Positions 34,073 to 45,723 of a DNA stretch of 64,000 nucleotides are shown here, one piece after another. The stretch is from Amanita rubescens (taxonomy: Eukaryota; Basidiomycota; Agaricomycetes; Agaricales; Amanitaceae), in the NCBI GenBank assembly GCA_015039365.1, contig WION01000242.1, forward strand, positions 1 through 64,000, written 5' to 3'. Positions within the stretch are counted from its first letter, which is position 1, and the number at the start of each line of letters is the position of its first letter. The notes under the pieces are model-generated. The model did no database searches and was not told the origin of the DNA. It saw only the letters and a program-made list of their open reading frames with translations. The translations under genes and the position numbers were made by a program.

Positions 34073-35576
34073 TCGGGACGAGGGACTGTTGGCGGTAGGG
34101 ATGTGGCGGCAAAGAGCCGGACGTGGGACTGGTAATGGAGGAAATCCGAGATTTCCTGGTGGATGCGGGCGAGGCGTTCTCGACCGTCGAAGGCGCCGAT
34201 GCTGAAGGCGGTGGGGGTGGAGGCCGATGCGGCATTGGAGACGGTGGGGGTCTGTTGGGTCTGTTCTGCGTTCCCTTCCATAGTCGATAAAGGTTGTGTT
34301 GGGGAATGAGCGAGCGTCCGAGGTTCTTAAACCTTTCGGCGGTCTGAGTGACGGGCGTGGAAGGTATAAGGTTCTGATGGAGATCTAATTCCATCATGAC
34401 GTGAGCAACTTCTTCATAAGCGTTATGAGAGAGTTGCTGCGGTTTAGCTCCTTTGGTAAACAGATCTTCTGTCCATGCGGTAGTCCGTCTAGAGGATTCG
34501 GCGATCTCCTTGATTCGATCTGCTAGATCGGCTAAGGCGATTGCTCCGATTTCGGTTCTGTTTGTGAGCTCCAAGATATGCTGTGCATCTGGTGCGATCC
34601 TGTGAGGGTCAAAGCTGTGATGGATGGCGACAAGATCGTTGGGGTCGTCGTTAAGGATGAATGGAGGGTGTGCTTCATTCCTGACATCTAGGATTGCTTG
34701 TTCGTAGAAGCGTTCTACGTCAGCGGTGAGGATTCGGCGTAAGAGGTCGATTCCGAATTGGTGGATGGTGCATCCATGAGAGAGTTTGGTGTACCATTCC
34801 ATACGATCTAAGTTGGTCCAGATTTCTATAAGATCTGCGCAGTGATAGTTGTATCGTTCTCGAGCATTGACGATGATTGCCTTGGCAAGCCTTGCGTCTG
34901 AGAGAATGCGCCAGAGTCTGGTAAGTCGTTCCAGTTCCTGAGAATTGATTGACAGGCCGGAAAGTCTTTTAATGTCGTCAATAGTCTTTCGCATAAGAGC
35001 TGAGCTGTTATAGTCTGCAAATGTCGTAAAGATCGTCTGAGGTTCAGAGGGAGTGATGTCTGCCATGATTCGATGACTGCTAGGGCTAGCTGGGTTGTTA
35101 TCATCGCTTCTGTCGCGAAGATCGCCAGTTGATTCCTTGTCGAATTCGGCAAAAGAGTCGGGGTTATGATATACCTTTCGCATGTTATCAAGTATTTTCC
35201 TAGCTCTCCTTGTATCTTCATTATGTCCTCCGTTATCTTGATCTTTTGTGGTATCGTGAGGACTCGTAGCTCGGCTTGTTCTGGGTGAATCATCAGGTCG
35301 ATTCTCTTTGTCAGAATCTGAAGCGCTGTGATAAGGAACGAGACGTGGCCTATTGGGTTTGGTGATCGTTGTCCTTCTGCTAGCATCCTGATTATTGGAT
35401 GTGTCGGAGGATTCGACGGTGGTGGTGTCGTCGTCGTTGTCTGGGTAAAGACTGAGTATATGGGCGGTTCTGGTGATGGTGCTCTCATCGTTGTTGGCGA
35501 GATCGTTGGCAAGGTTCTTGTTGATTCCATAGTTCATAGGTAGTTTTTGGGTGTTGTAGGTGTAATCTTTGTTCAT
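34068..35576 (-). CDS. Third ORF of chromovirus II, 502 aa, unknown function (3' end cut by an LTR)
   Basis: It begins at the ATG that follows the pol stop directly (TGAATG), so it has no leader of its own and probably depends on reinitiation or a separate message. Residues 1-170 are polar and disordered (KENRPDDSPRTSRATSPHD), 180-410 are helical (KTIDDIKRLSGLSINSQELE, GIDLLRRILTADVERFYEQA), and the end is P-rich. It has no signal peptide or membrane helix, so it is not an envelope protein. The stop TAA at 34068 comes from the first bases of an inserted LTR (TGTAACG), so the native protein was longer. I recognise no family. Confidence 0.6.
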   Translation of the reverse strand: MNKDYTYNTQKLPMNYGINKNLANDLANNDESTITRTAHILSLYPDNDDDTTTVESSDTSNNQDASRRTTITKPNRPRLVPYHSASDSDKENRPDDSPRTSRATSPHDTTKDQDNGGHNEDTRRARKILDNMRKVYHNPDSFAEFDKESTGDLRDRSDDNNPASPSSHRIMADITPSEPQTIFTTFADYNSSALMRKTIDDIKRLSGLSINSQELERLTRLWRILSDARLAKAIIVNARERYNYHCADLIEIWTNLDRMEWYTKLSHGCTIHQFGIDLLRRILTADVERFYEQAILDVRNEAHPPFILNDDPNDLVAIHHSFDPHRIAPDAQHILELTNRTEIGAIALADLADRIKEIAESSRRTTAWTEDLFTKGAKPQQLSHNAYEEVAHVMMELDLHQNLIPSTPVTQTAERFKNLGRSLIPQHNLYRLWKGTQNRPNRPPPSPMPHRPPPPPPSASAPSTVENASPASTRKSRISSITSPTSGSLPPHPYRQQSLVPM

Positions 35577-38500
35577 TCAGAGTTTCCTACATTTCTTATA
35601 TTCGTCAAGGATATCCTCGGTGTTTGACAAGTTCCTTTGGGGTTCCCAAGTGTTTTCGCTTGTATCATAGCCTTTCCATTTGACAAGAAACTGTAATTGT
35701 CGTCCGATCTTTCGGTGTGCGAGAATAGCTTCTATTTCGTATTCTTCTGATCCTTCTATTAGATCGGGTGGTGGACGTGTATCGTTAGGTCCATGGAATT
35801 CTGTTTCTTTAAATGGTGAAAGTAAACATGCGTGGAAAACGCTGTGTATCTTCCATTGTTTCGGTAGGTCTAGTTGATAGGTGACAGGTCCTAAGACTTT
35901 CTTTATCTTGAAGGGTCCTTCTCGTTTGGGTGCGAGTTTACGTGACTGATAAGGAATGCGTAGGTTTTTTGAATCTAGCCAAACCTTTTCTCCTTCTTTG
36001 AACGGTTTAGAGTGTTTCATCGTTCATTGTGCCATTTTGAGGCGTGCAAGGTCGTGTGCTGCCAGAGCTTCTTCTCTTGCTTTGATCAGGAGTCTGATGC
36101 GTTCATCTGCTACAGGGGTAGCTGATTGTTCTGTAACCTGGGGTAGTGCCACAGGGTTAGATCCATATATGAGATAGAACGGTGATTGTTTCAGTTCTTC
36201 ATGCGTTCTTGAATTATGAGCGAATTGTGCGATAGGAAGTATCTTGTTCCATTTGTCTGGTTCATAAGCGCAGAATATGCGGAGGTATACTTCAAGTACG
36301 GCGTTATAGCGTTCCGTTTGTCCATCTGTTTGAGGGTGAAAAGCGGTGCTCATCTTGTGTTTGATCTGTAGTGCACTGGTTATCCCTTTGAAGACTTTTG
36401 CTGCGAATTGCGGTCCTCTGTCAGATATCATTATGTCTGGTAATCCGAAGTTCTTGAAAACTTCTTTGATGTAGAGGTCAGCGGTTTCAGCTGATGTAAT
36501 AGTTTTATTACAGGGACATAGAATTACTCCCTTTGAAAGTCCTTGGTCGACCACGACAAAGATAGAATCAAATCTGTCACTGGTTGGTAGATCGGTGATG
36601 AAATCCATAGTAATCTGTTGAAATGGTCGGTGTGCGTGGGATTTAATCGGCATTAGGGGTGCGGCGGTGGGGTGTGTATTAGGTTTCATCTGTTGACAGG
36701 TAAGACATCCGTCGATAAAACTTTTGACAAGTGTTGTCATTCTAGGCCACCAGTAGTGTTCCCTTAGTAGGCTAAGTGTTTTGAAGAATCCAGGGTGTCC
36801 TGCACTCGGTGCTTCATGGTATTCTTTGATAATAGATCGGCGAAGATCGGAGTCTAATGGAACGTATGCCTTATTTTTAAATAGGATGATTCCGTTATCT
36901 TCGGTCCAATCGGTGATTGCTGTGCGAAGGGGCGCTGTTCCTTTCTCCTTTAAGCATCTTCTAATGGTTTCAGCAAACTCGTCGGTTTGAGTTGCGTTCT
37001 TTACTTGATCTCGGAGATCTTCGGCGATGACTTGGATAAATAGTGAGTCAGGGAGCATCGTGACTGTTTCGTCATCTTCTTCTCCATTAGTGTGATCAGG
37101 TCGGCGGGATAAGGCATCCGCTTGAGTTAGTTTTGCTCCAGGAACGTGAATTAGTTGGTAATTATATCTTGAGAGATTATTCCACCATCTTGCTTGTCTA
37201 GCTGTGAGACGTTGTGGTGCGCGGTAATAGGTTAAGTTTTTGTGATCGCAGTGAATAGTGAGTGTGTGTTCTGCTCCAAGCAGTAGGTATTTCCATTCGT
37301 CAAGGGCGTAAATTATGGCAAAGAGTTCTCGGTCGTAGATTTGCCAATTTCGTTCAGTGGGTGTAAGTGCGTGTGAGAGATATCCACAAGGGTGTAAATC
37401 TCCGTTTTCGTCTTTCTGCATTAAGGCGGCTCCGACAGCCCATTTAGATGTGTCTGTTTCAAGTATGAAGGGTTGATTGACATCTGGCATCTTTAGTACT
37501 GGTGCTGTTACGAAACTTTCCTTTAATGAGTCGAAGGCGACTCTACATTCTAGTGTCCATTCCCATATCTTGTTTTTCTTCGTTAAGTCGTGAAGGGGTC
37601 GTGCGAGGTGCGCGAATCCGGATATGAAACGTCTGTAGTAATTTCCAAATCCAAGAAACGAGCGTACTTGTTTAACTGTTGTCGGAGGGGGCCAGTCTCT
37701 GATTCCAGCGAGTTTTATTGGATCCATTTTTATCGTGTCTTTCGTGATTATCATGCCTAAGAAGTCCACTTCTTCGGCGGCAAATTTGCATTTTTCAAGT
37801 TTCAGGTAAAGATCGTGTTCTTTCAATTTTGCGAGTACTAGCTTTGTTCTTTTCTCGAGTTCTTGTTTGTTGCGCGCGTGTATCAAGATGTCATCCATGT
37901 AAATGGCGATCCATCCTTCGTTCATGAAGTCCCTGAAGTAATCGTCCATCATTGCTTGAAATGTTGCCGGTGAATTGCGTAATCCGAAGAACATAACTGT
38001 CGGTTCGAATAGTCCTTTATTCGTGATGAATGCGGCTTTCCATTCGTCTCCTTCTTTGATACGAACATTGTTGTATCCCCATCTGATGTCTAGTTTCGTA
38101 AAATATTGCGATCCTTTAAGTTGTAGCATCAGATCGGATATGAGTGGTAAGGGGTATGAGTTTGGTTTCGTATGTTCGTTCAAGTATCGGTAGTCCTGGC
38201 AGGGTCTGAGTGTTTTGCTATCCTTCTTTTTGACATAAAAGAATGGCGCTGCCTGCGGAGATTTGGATGGTCATATATATCCTTTAGTTAGTTGTTCTTT
38301 GATCCATTCATCAAGCGTATTTTGTTGTAATGGTGATATTGGGTAGATCTTTCCTTTCTTTGGTATAAAATCTTCGCGAAGTTCAATTGCGTGATCCCAT
38401 GATCTGCGGTCCGGGAATCGTTCTGACGCTTGTTTTTCAAATATCTCTTTCCATTCGAGATACTCAGGAGGTAGCGTGATTTCCTTCTGATCGGTGTTGT

Positions 38501-39194
38501 ACTTATGTTCCATTTGTTGAGCTGGTGAATAGCGATTAATCGTGATCTCGTCATAATCTTCTTCAGTCCATCTTCCTATGTCTTCAAATGGTGGTTTCCA
38601 ACGTAGACTCTTCTCTTCTGGTCCTTTGTGCGACAACAAATACCGAATTACGACGTCTTCTTCCCATTTAGGCATTGCTTCTTCATCGAGTCGATGCAAG
38701 ATGCTCCGTATTGATGCCTTCCATTCGTCTTCTTTGGAGTTACGGAACTCCAGAGTTCTATTCCTCCAGCTTATGATTGGGTCATGCTTCTCGAGCCACG
38801 GAAGCCCCAGTATCAAGTTTTGATCGCCAAGCGAAGTGACCAGGAACCATTCGGTCATCTTCTTCCCATTGATATCGATGGTGATCAAACACTTGTCAGA
38901 AATTTCTCCATTCGTATTATATGTGCCGTCAACGTTCTTGACTCGGATTGGTTTTGCGAGTTTCTTTCTTCTCCATTTGTGCGCGATTGATGAATTGATA
39001 AATAAACCTTCTGCACCGCTGTCGACCAGTGCAGTCATTGATTCAGTGTTGTCTTCGGTTTCAACTTCGAGAGGAATAGATAATTGATTGCTTGAAATAG
39101 AACGTACTATTACAGGTGATATCGAAAGATCGTCCTTTGGAGTTGAATCCGAAGTTATGGGACAAGCATCCACTGACATGTGTCCCACTGTCAA
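35577..39194 (-). pseudogene. Pol polyprotein of chromovirus II with two premature TGA codons
   Basis: One frame carries protease (ALVDSGAEGLFINSSIAHKW, then PWLEKHDPIISW), RT (PLPLISDLMLQLKGSQYFTK, active site YMDDILIHA), RNase H (LETDTSKWAVGAALMQ, DRELFAIIYAL), integrase (HEAPSAGHPGFFKTLSLLRE, CLTCQQMK, MDFITDLP, SDRGPQF, TDGQTERYNAVLE) and a chromodomain (QFLVKWKGYDTSENTWEP). TGA interrupts it at 38271-38273 just before RT, and at 36024-36026 after integrase. At both places the frame carries on unchanged. It overlaps the gag end by 4 nt in another frame, as for frameshift expression. The first Met in frame is MSVDACPITS. Confidence 0.85.
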
Positions 39195-40195
39195 AAATCC
39201 GGTTTATCCGCGTTGATAAGGAGGTTGATACGTTGATCTGGAGAAAGTTTCTTTAACATAGCGCGTATCGTTCTGTCGCTAGTGTCTTCTTCTTCTTCTT
39301 GTTCTTGCTGGCTAGACTCTTCGACGTCTTCATAGTTACTGCCATCGTCATCCCTTTCGGTTGCTCGAATATGACGACCGTGTGCGAATTTCTTTCCTTT
39401 CTTTCCATTAAACTTCTTCTTTCCTTTGTAAGATCCTTTATCCTTCCTCATGGGGCATTGTCCTGACATGTGGTCTGGTTTATGACATATGAAACAAAGT
39501 CCATCGCGGATATGTCGGGTTCGTTCATCCTTTGATAACGCGCCAAGAATTATTGCATCGAGATCCATATCCCATTCGTTTCGAGGGGGTTTGTGTGAAG
39601 ATGACCCTCCTCTGTTGGTTGCTAGAATGCCAATACGTGTTTCGGCGTTGTATGCTCTGAGTGCTCCTTCATACCATTCGTCCAAGGTTTTAGGGTCTCT
39701 CATTACGACTGCTCTGTATGTGTTGGCGTCGAGTCCTTGTCCGAACATGTGGGTAGCGGCACTGCCTGTAATTCCAGCTTTCTTTATGAGTTCTTTGAAT
39801 AAACCAACGTATTTTGGGATTGAGATTCGTTTTCCTTTCTTGTCTTTGCGTTTTTGTAGCTGTACTAATTCTGTGTACGCGTTTCCGGGTGAATCTATTT
39901 CTTGCCAATTATTGAGGAATCTGGTTTTGAATCCTGTCCAGTCGTTCCATGTTATTTCCGTTTTTGCTGCATCGTTAAGATCGTCGTTCTGATTGCGTCT
40001 CCAGTTCTCAGCTTTGTCGGTTATCATAGATAACGTCAGTCCGATTTTGAGTCTATCTGTGTTGATGTGACCTGGATTGAGATCTAGGAACAGCTCCATT
40101 CGATCTATGAAATCCTGTGCTTGAGATCGCTTTCCTGTGAAGGTAGGGATTTCTCCTAAGAGACTAGGAATCGGTTGTATTGCTGGCGTCATCAT
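39191..40195 (-). CDS. Gag polyprotein of chromovirus II
   Basis: It is 334 aa from MMTPAIQPIPSLLGEIP. Residues 20-200 form the retrotransposon gag capsid domain (FTGKRSQAQDFIDRMELFLD, WNDWTGFKTRFLNNWQ, LFKELIKKAGI). The zinc knuckle CFICHKPDHMSGQC (C-x2-C-x4-H-x4-C) is at ~239-252, with a basic stretch behind it (KGKKKFNGKKGKK) and an acidic end. It is intact. The same frame stays open upstream to about 40470 with a P-rich linker (PPVPPKPPTPPPEPP), so the native start may lie further upstream. Confidence 0.85.
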   Translation of the reverse strand: MMTPAIQPIPSLLGEIPTFTGKRSQAQDFIDRMELFLDLNPGHINTDRLKIGLTLSMITDKAENWRRNQNDDLNDAAKTEITWNDWTGFKTRFLNNWQEIDSPGNAYTELVQLQKRKDKKGKRISIPKYVGLFKELIKKAGITGSAATHMFGQGLDANTYRAVVMRDPKTLDEWYEGALRAYNAETRIGILATNRGGSSSHKPPRNEWDMDLDAIILGALSKDERTRHIRDGLCFICHKPDHMSGQCPMRKDKGSYKGKKKFNGKKGKKFAHGRHIRATERDDDGSNYEDVEESSQQEQEEEEDTSDRTIRAMLKKLSPDQRINLLINADKPDF

Positions 40196-41049
40196 TGTAA
40201 CTGTTGGTGGTTCTGGAGGTGGTGTAGGCGGTTTTGGTGGTACTGGTGGTCCTGGACTAGGATCGGGTTTAGGATCGACTTCTATGTATTGAAGTCCTGG
40301 GGAATTCAGTTTCTCCTGTTCTGTTTCAAACGGGTTGAAATCGATTGGGCTAAGTAAGTCTGGAACAGTTTTGTCTTCCGACTCGGAAAGGTCACTGGAA
40401 CTTTCGAATTGCTGATCGGGGTTTTCGTCACTTGATTCGGTTCCTGATTCGGTTCCTTCTGTTACTCCAAAAGTTCTACTTTTGGTGTAGTTTTGACTGC
40501 TGCTTTCGGTGTAGAGACTGCGCTTCTGTGCTGTAGGCTTTCGGGCAAGTTATCTGGGTTTCCTTCTATCCACTTTGGTCCTTTGAAGAAATCGTCTGGT
40601 ACGAATTCGTATGTGAGTTCTGATTCAGGGCCTGGGTTATATCCTCCCCAACGTTTGGTATTTTTGTTGAATTCAACTTCAAATCCTAGGAGGTAGTATT
40701 TATCGTTGAATCGATGATAGAATGCGTTGTTGGGTGGTCTATTGGCTCTCTGTGGTATCCAAAACTCTGATGTTGGTACGAGACTGTGGTCTTTCGAATA
40801 TTTCCAAAGGTGGTCCTTAGGGTCGTTGTAGATAGCGATATGATCTAGATAATAATGTCCTCTTGTTCCTCTTGTAGCACGATTAGGCGGTGTTCTCTGT
40901 TGATCCGAAATTGTTGCAAGCTGACCGGTAACCTACGGGCCGGTTCTCCGGAAGTTCGATAGTTATCTTTGTGTTTCACCAACGAGGTAATACTCGGGTA
41001 TCGTTTTGATAAGTTCGACTTAATTGTTATGATCACGTCAATCTCCACC
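40196..41049 (-). pseudogene. Pre-gag coding region of chromovirus II (frameshifted)
   Basis: Upstream of gag the minus strand reads an ordered protein segment (YLDHIAIYNDPKDHLWKYSK, FYHRFNDKYYLLGFEVEF, NPGPESELTYEFVPDDFFKG) that ends at TAA near 40466. An adjacent frame (GVTEGTESGTESSDENPDQQ) leads without a stop into gag. A single-base shift near 40470-40510 would join them, so this is probably a broken N-terminal gag extension. I cannot exclude two separate ORFs. Confidence 0.45.
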
Positions 41050-41506
41050 TACGATGTGTCCACGCTATGAGCGTTTGACAAAGTAGACTAAGTCCAACGG
41101 ACAAGTCAAACAATAGGTGAACGAATAAGCTAAGTGATAAGACGACTAGAAGAAGTCTTATCCTTGAGAGCGGTAATGAACGGAGTAGAAACGACGTTCT
41201 TTTAGGCGAGATGAGGTGATATTGATAAAGACAGTTAAGTCGAACTTAAGGTTCAACGTTACAGTACATCAGTTTATATACATGTACAGAAACACAGCCG
41301 TATCGTAAGTAGAACAAGGGCAATAGCAAGTATAGGTAAAACAGGGGGCATAGGGGATGGTACGCGTATGAACAAGGGGTTGGGCATAGGGTAAATGGAA
41401 TGGGGATCGATAAGGGAACGAGGTAGTCCGTTTGATGAACATAATGGGGATGTGACGAAGGGATAGACATATACGAAAAAGTAAGCATGTCCGACGTGTC
41501 ATGTAA
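41050..41506 (-). repeat. Probable 5' LTR of chromovirus II
   Basis: The stretch between the host ORF and the pre-gag region has no coding potential. It contains TGTATATAAACTG (about 41271-41283, minus strand), a good core-promoter candidate. LTR size and edges are guesses, since the matching 3' LTR is absent from the window. Confidence 0.35.
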
Positions 41507-42224
41507 TCATAATGTAGGAGTCCGTACCGTGTTTGTAACACGCGGAGCTTTATTGACAAACCAGAGAGCACTGTCATCATATTCCATTTCGTCGGAGGTA
41601 ACCTTGAGGGTGGTGATGGATTCATAGAAGTCGCGTGCATCCTCCAGGTTTCCCGTGATCTCCGTATCAAGGAGGATGTCTGTAAGGAAGTTAGCAAGTG
41701 TACGCCAATTGATGCGATCTGTTAATAAAGCTCTGGTTGCCGTAGTGATGCTCTCGATGGTTAGAGTGGCACGTTTGACAAACCTATACGGATTTTCGCT
41801 GTCCGTTTCAACTATTATACCTCCCGAATCCATATATCCATCAATGAGGTCGGGGGTAGGCGTCCAGTCCTCCGGAGCTGGGGTTTCTTCGCGTTGGTCG
41901 TTGGGCACTGTGAACATAGGAGGGGCAAGCAAATAACCGTCGTCGTCTCCAGAGCTGTCAGAGGACTGGCTGGGTGAGCGGCGTTTGGTAAACAAGGCAG
42001 AAGAATGAGCACGAGAAGCAGGACGAGAAGGCGTGGGTGTAGGAGCAAACGGGTTGTCGCTGGGGTTCATTGGGCCTGATGCACCATGCCTCGGACCACG
42101 TACAGTGCCAGGAGGAGAAAGAGACTTCTCCATATCCGGAAAGGTGGATGGGATAGTGGGGGTAGTGGGGCTATCTCCCCCTCCTCGCAGCCGTGAGGCG
42201 GGGATAACACTAAAATTAGCTGGC

Positions 42225-42400
42225 TAGTGATGTGCACGGCCCGGCTCCAAGCCGTCAAGCCCCGGCTGCCGAGCCGTCAAAGCCCGAGCCGAGCCGAGCC
42301 CTACTGAACGGCCTTGTAGGGCTCCAGGCTCGGCTTGCACTTGGGGAAGCCGTGGGCCGAGCCGTCCAGCCGCGGCTTCTCTCCCTCTCTTCCACTTCAT
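42225..42400 (+). repeat. hAT left TIR and subterminal GAGCCGAGCC repeats
   Basis: The TIR is followed by repeated GAGCC/GGCTC strings (AGCCGAGCCGAGCCCTACTG and others) that recur inverted at 48950-49126. Confidence 0.85.
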
Positions 42401-44940
42401 TTTGGCGCGTCTTGTGAATTTCATACGAATGGAATAGCTGGGACAAACTAAGCCAAACCTGATGGCGCCGTCGTATATAATCAGGTGATTCCCACGGTAG
42501 CACCTTCTGGTCGCCCAACGGCGCGGCGACCAAAAGGTATGTTGTTATTCCGGGGTAAGTGCCTCGTTTCTACCTCCTTGGCGTTAGCTAACTGCGCAAT
42601 GTAGATACAATTGTTCTTGGTTCAGATGGCTGGCAACGTGCAAACAGAATTCAACTTGTCTCACTACTACTACTACCCATAAAGACGGGTTTCTCGGGTT
42701 ATTCCCCACTCGGACGTGCACATGCTTCTTGTCTACATTTATTATGTCCCATGTACTGTACAGTTTATTCAAGGAGGCTGATTGTCATGGCATTCTGACA
42801 CTTGAAAACGGAAAATACAGACCGAGCACACGGCCACAGCTGTCAGCGATGACAGCTGATGCCACCTTATCAGCATCACGCCCAAAACGAGTGCCGACAG
42901 CATCCGGAAAGCTCCTCGATGCCTCCAACTCAGCCGCACCCGCCCTCTCTGCTCATAAAAATGCAATTGAAGCAAAGCGAGCTGATGAAGCTGCTACTAC
43001 TGGTAAACGACAAGCAATCGCATCGTCAACTTTGTCAGTGGCATCTCAGGCCATTTTGTCAGTTCCAGCTTTGACACCCTCATCTCTGGTGATCGCAGAT
43101 GCTCATCAGATCAGTTCTGACTCAGATCTTGAGTCACAACGACCCCGTAAGTTTTTCAACACATGGCACATTCGGAATTCCGTACTGATCCCATTATTAG
43201 GTAGGAAGAAATCGCGCACCCAGATTATCGCTGATGACAAGACCCCTAATTCGATCGAGAAAACCGCACCAATTGAGAAAACCACACCACCTGTCGAGAG
43301 TTCTGTACAAGAGTCCTCCACTCGATCTGATCTGATCGATGCAGATGGATTTCTGGCTGATATTGACGTTCAAGCCATCCCTGTTGAAGTCCCGAAGGCT
43401 ACTCTTAAAGATCGCAGTCGTGATGTAGAACATTTCTTCTCTAAGCCTTATCAAAATAACGGCAAGAACTACAGAAACTGTAACATATGCTCGTGAGCAA
43501 AATTTGTTTTGTTTTATTGTCGTACTTACTTGAATTTAGCAAGAAGTCAGTTGCAAATCCCGTGGCCCTGGTCGCCGAAGTCTTGACGCTGAGACGACAC
43601 ATGCAGTCTAGCCATAAAGTGCGTCATAAAACATGTAGTTTCGGACTCATATATAGCTAACGCGGTTGCTTTCTCTACTAGGCAGCATACCAGAAATGGG
43701 CCGAAACGAATAGTTTCTTATCGATGCTACCAAAGGATGCCGAAAACCGTCGTAAAGATGCGCTGGCCAATAACCAGTCACGCCTTGATCCACATCTTCG
43801 GGAGAAGCAACAGAAGGAGGCAGTAATACCATATAGTGACGAGCGCTTTCGCGATGCAGCCATTGAGTGGCTTGTGTCAACAGATCAGGTATGCAAGTAG
43901 TCTCCCGAACTTGGCACCAAGCTTTTATCACGCAAATCGCAGCCCATCCAAGCCTTCGAACACCGGTCTTATCAGAATATGATCAACATAGCAGCCCGTG
44001 CTGGCAGTAACGGAGTTAAAATTCCCAATCGCCGCCAAACTCGACAAGCCATAATTGATACGTTCAAGCGGCAGTTGGTGGCACTTCGAGACAGGTTGAA
44101 TGTACGTGTCATTCTGCATCACTACTATCATGTGGCGCTAACGTTCGATACTTAGAGTGCGAAGGGAAAGGTAAGTATAACATGCGATGCGTGGCAAGCC
44201 TCCAACAGCGATGGATACCTGGCGGCGACGGGATCTTGGATAGAAGAAGAAAATGGAAAGTGGCAAGTTCAATCAGCACTATTCGGCTTCGTACAGCTGA
44301 ACAATGCACATAATGGGACACGGCTGGGGCAAGCACTGTTCAAAATCATATCACGGCTACATATAGGCCACAAAGTTAGTGTTCCAAGTCGTTGTATCCA
44401 ACATCTCTATATATAATACTTAGATCGGCTGGGTGACCTGCGACAATGCGTCCAACAACAACACCATGTTCATTGAGTTTGCAAAGCACATCTTGGCATC
44501 TAATGGAAAGATTCTTGATCCAGAGGCCCATCGCATCCGGTAAGCTTCCCTGATCTTCCGTATGATGCTATGGTCTTTTTAATTTTATAATCATAAAACA
44601 GGTGTCTTGCACATATCGTTAACCTCGCAACGCAAGCTGTAATCACAACATACAGCAAATCGAAGCATTACAATAACACAGAGCCCGAGGCAGACCTCAT
44701 TGCTGGGGTTGAACGGGATGGGGTTGGACTGGTGCGGGCAATCTGCGTGAAGGTACGATTTTGCTACTATACATTTTCCTTGAGTCTTTGACCTTGACGT
44801 TTGATTCTTAGGCTCGTTCTTCCGCAAAACGCAAGCAACTTTTCATCGACATTCAAAAGCGGGGAGGAACAAAAACCATTTATCAACTTCTGCTTGACAT
44901 GCCTGTCCGCTGGTCATCCACATATGTCATGACATCACGG

Positions 44941-45337
44941 TGTAACGAGCCGATTCCGGCTACGTTGGAACCGATCTCCGAAACCTTCCGAAGCTCCCCG
45001 AAGCACTCCGAGCCTATGCTCGATCCCGGAGGATGATCGTTTGTGTTCGGATGCACGCACAGGCCTCGGACTTGGTGCAGGATTCATCACATGGTCACCT
45101 CGTGCCTCCGTAGTATATATACCATTGTGTACGTAGTTGTAGTTAGCGAATTATCACCCCATTACTGCTCCGAGTTCGATTCATTTCGTTCCCTTCGTTC
45201 CTCGGTGCTTCGGACACCTTCCACTCGTTCACCTTCGCATTCGGCACCCTCTCTGCTTCTGAGGCACCCCCAGGACTGACCTCCGAAGCCCCTTTGGCCG
45301 AACGCATTTCCGCATCGGCCTTCTTCTGATCGTTTCA
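44941..45337 (+). repeat. 5' LTR of gag-only element
   Basis: It is 397 bp, TGTAACGAGCC to GATCGTTTCA, with a TATA-like AGTATATATACC at about 45112. It is followed by AC and the primer site. Confidence 0.92.
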
Positions 45338-45723
45338 ACTGGAGCCCACCGCGAGGGGCTCTTAGGTCAGTCCGTCGGTCATTCCTTTCACCCAACCGCT
45401 GCACAGAAAGCATCGGACAAGTTCCGGTGTCACTTGGAATCTCCTCCGAGCCACTCCAAGCACTCTGCCGGCCTCCCCATAGCTCAGAGACCATACCCCG
45501 CCGACCTTTCTTCAATTATACCCTCCCCGCTCTTTACACTGCAGTAGCCTTCACCACTTGGCCCCACAGCACCAGCACAGCATCAGCCGAACAACGCCCA
45601 CACGTTCCACTACTCCCGATCCAGCTCCGATCGATCAATAGCTTTCGTCCCTGAAGCCCCTTGCTTAATTCACCTCGCTTTCCATCAGAACAGCTCGCTT
45701 CGCTTTGGCCTGCCAGTAACATC

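Larger units (their letters stand above)
34073..41506 (-). mobile_element. Ty3/gypsy chromovirus II (3' end missing)
   Basis: Reading right to left: a probable 5' LTR (~41506-41050), gag, protease-RT-RNase H-integrase with a C-terminal chromodomain, and a third ORF. The 3' LTR is absent because another LTR element begins at 34072 inside the third ORF. Integrase-fused chromodomains mark the chromovirus lineage, which targets chromatin when integrating. Two in-frame TGA codons interrupt pol, so it is inactive as it stands. The exact right edge is uncertain because the second LTR is not in the window. Confidence 0.8.

Noticed and set aside
34068..35576. Third ORF of the chromovirus as an envelope gene
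   Set aside because: There is no signal peptide, membrane helix or cysteine-rich ectodomain.
41246..41488. An 80-codon hydrophobic minus-strand frame
   Set aside because: It lies in the probable LTR, overlaps the TATA-like site and has no supporting context.
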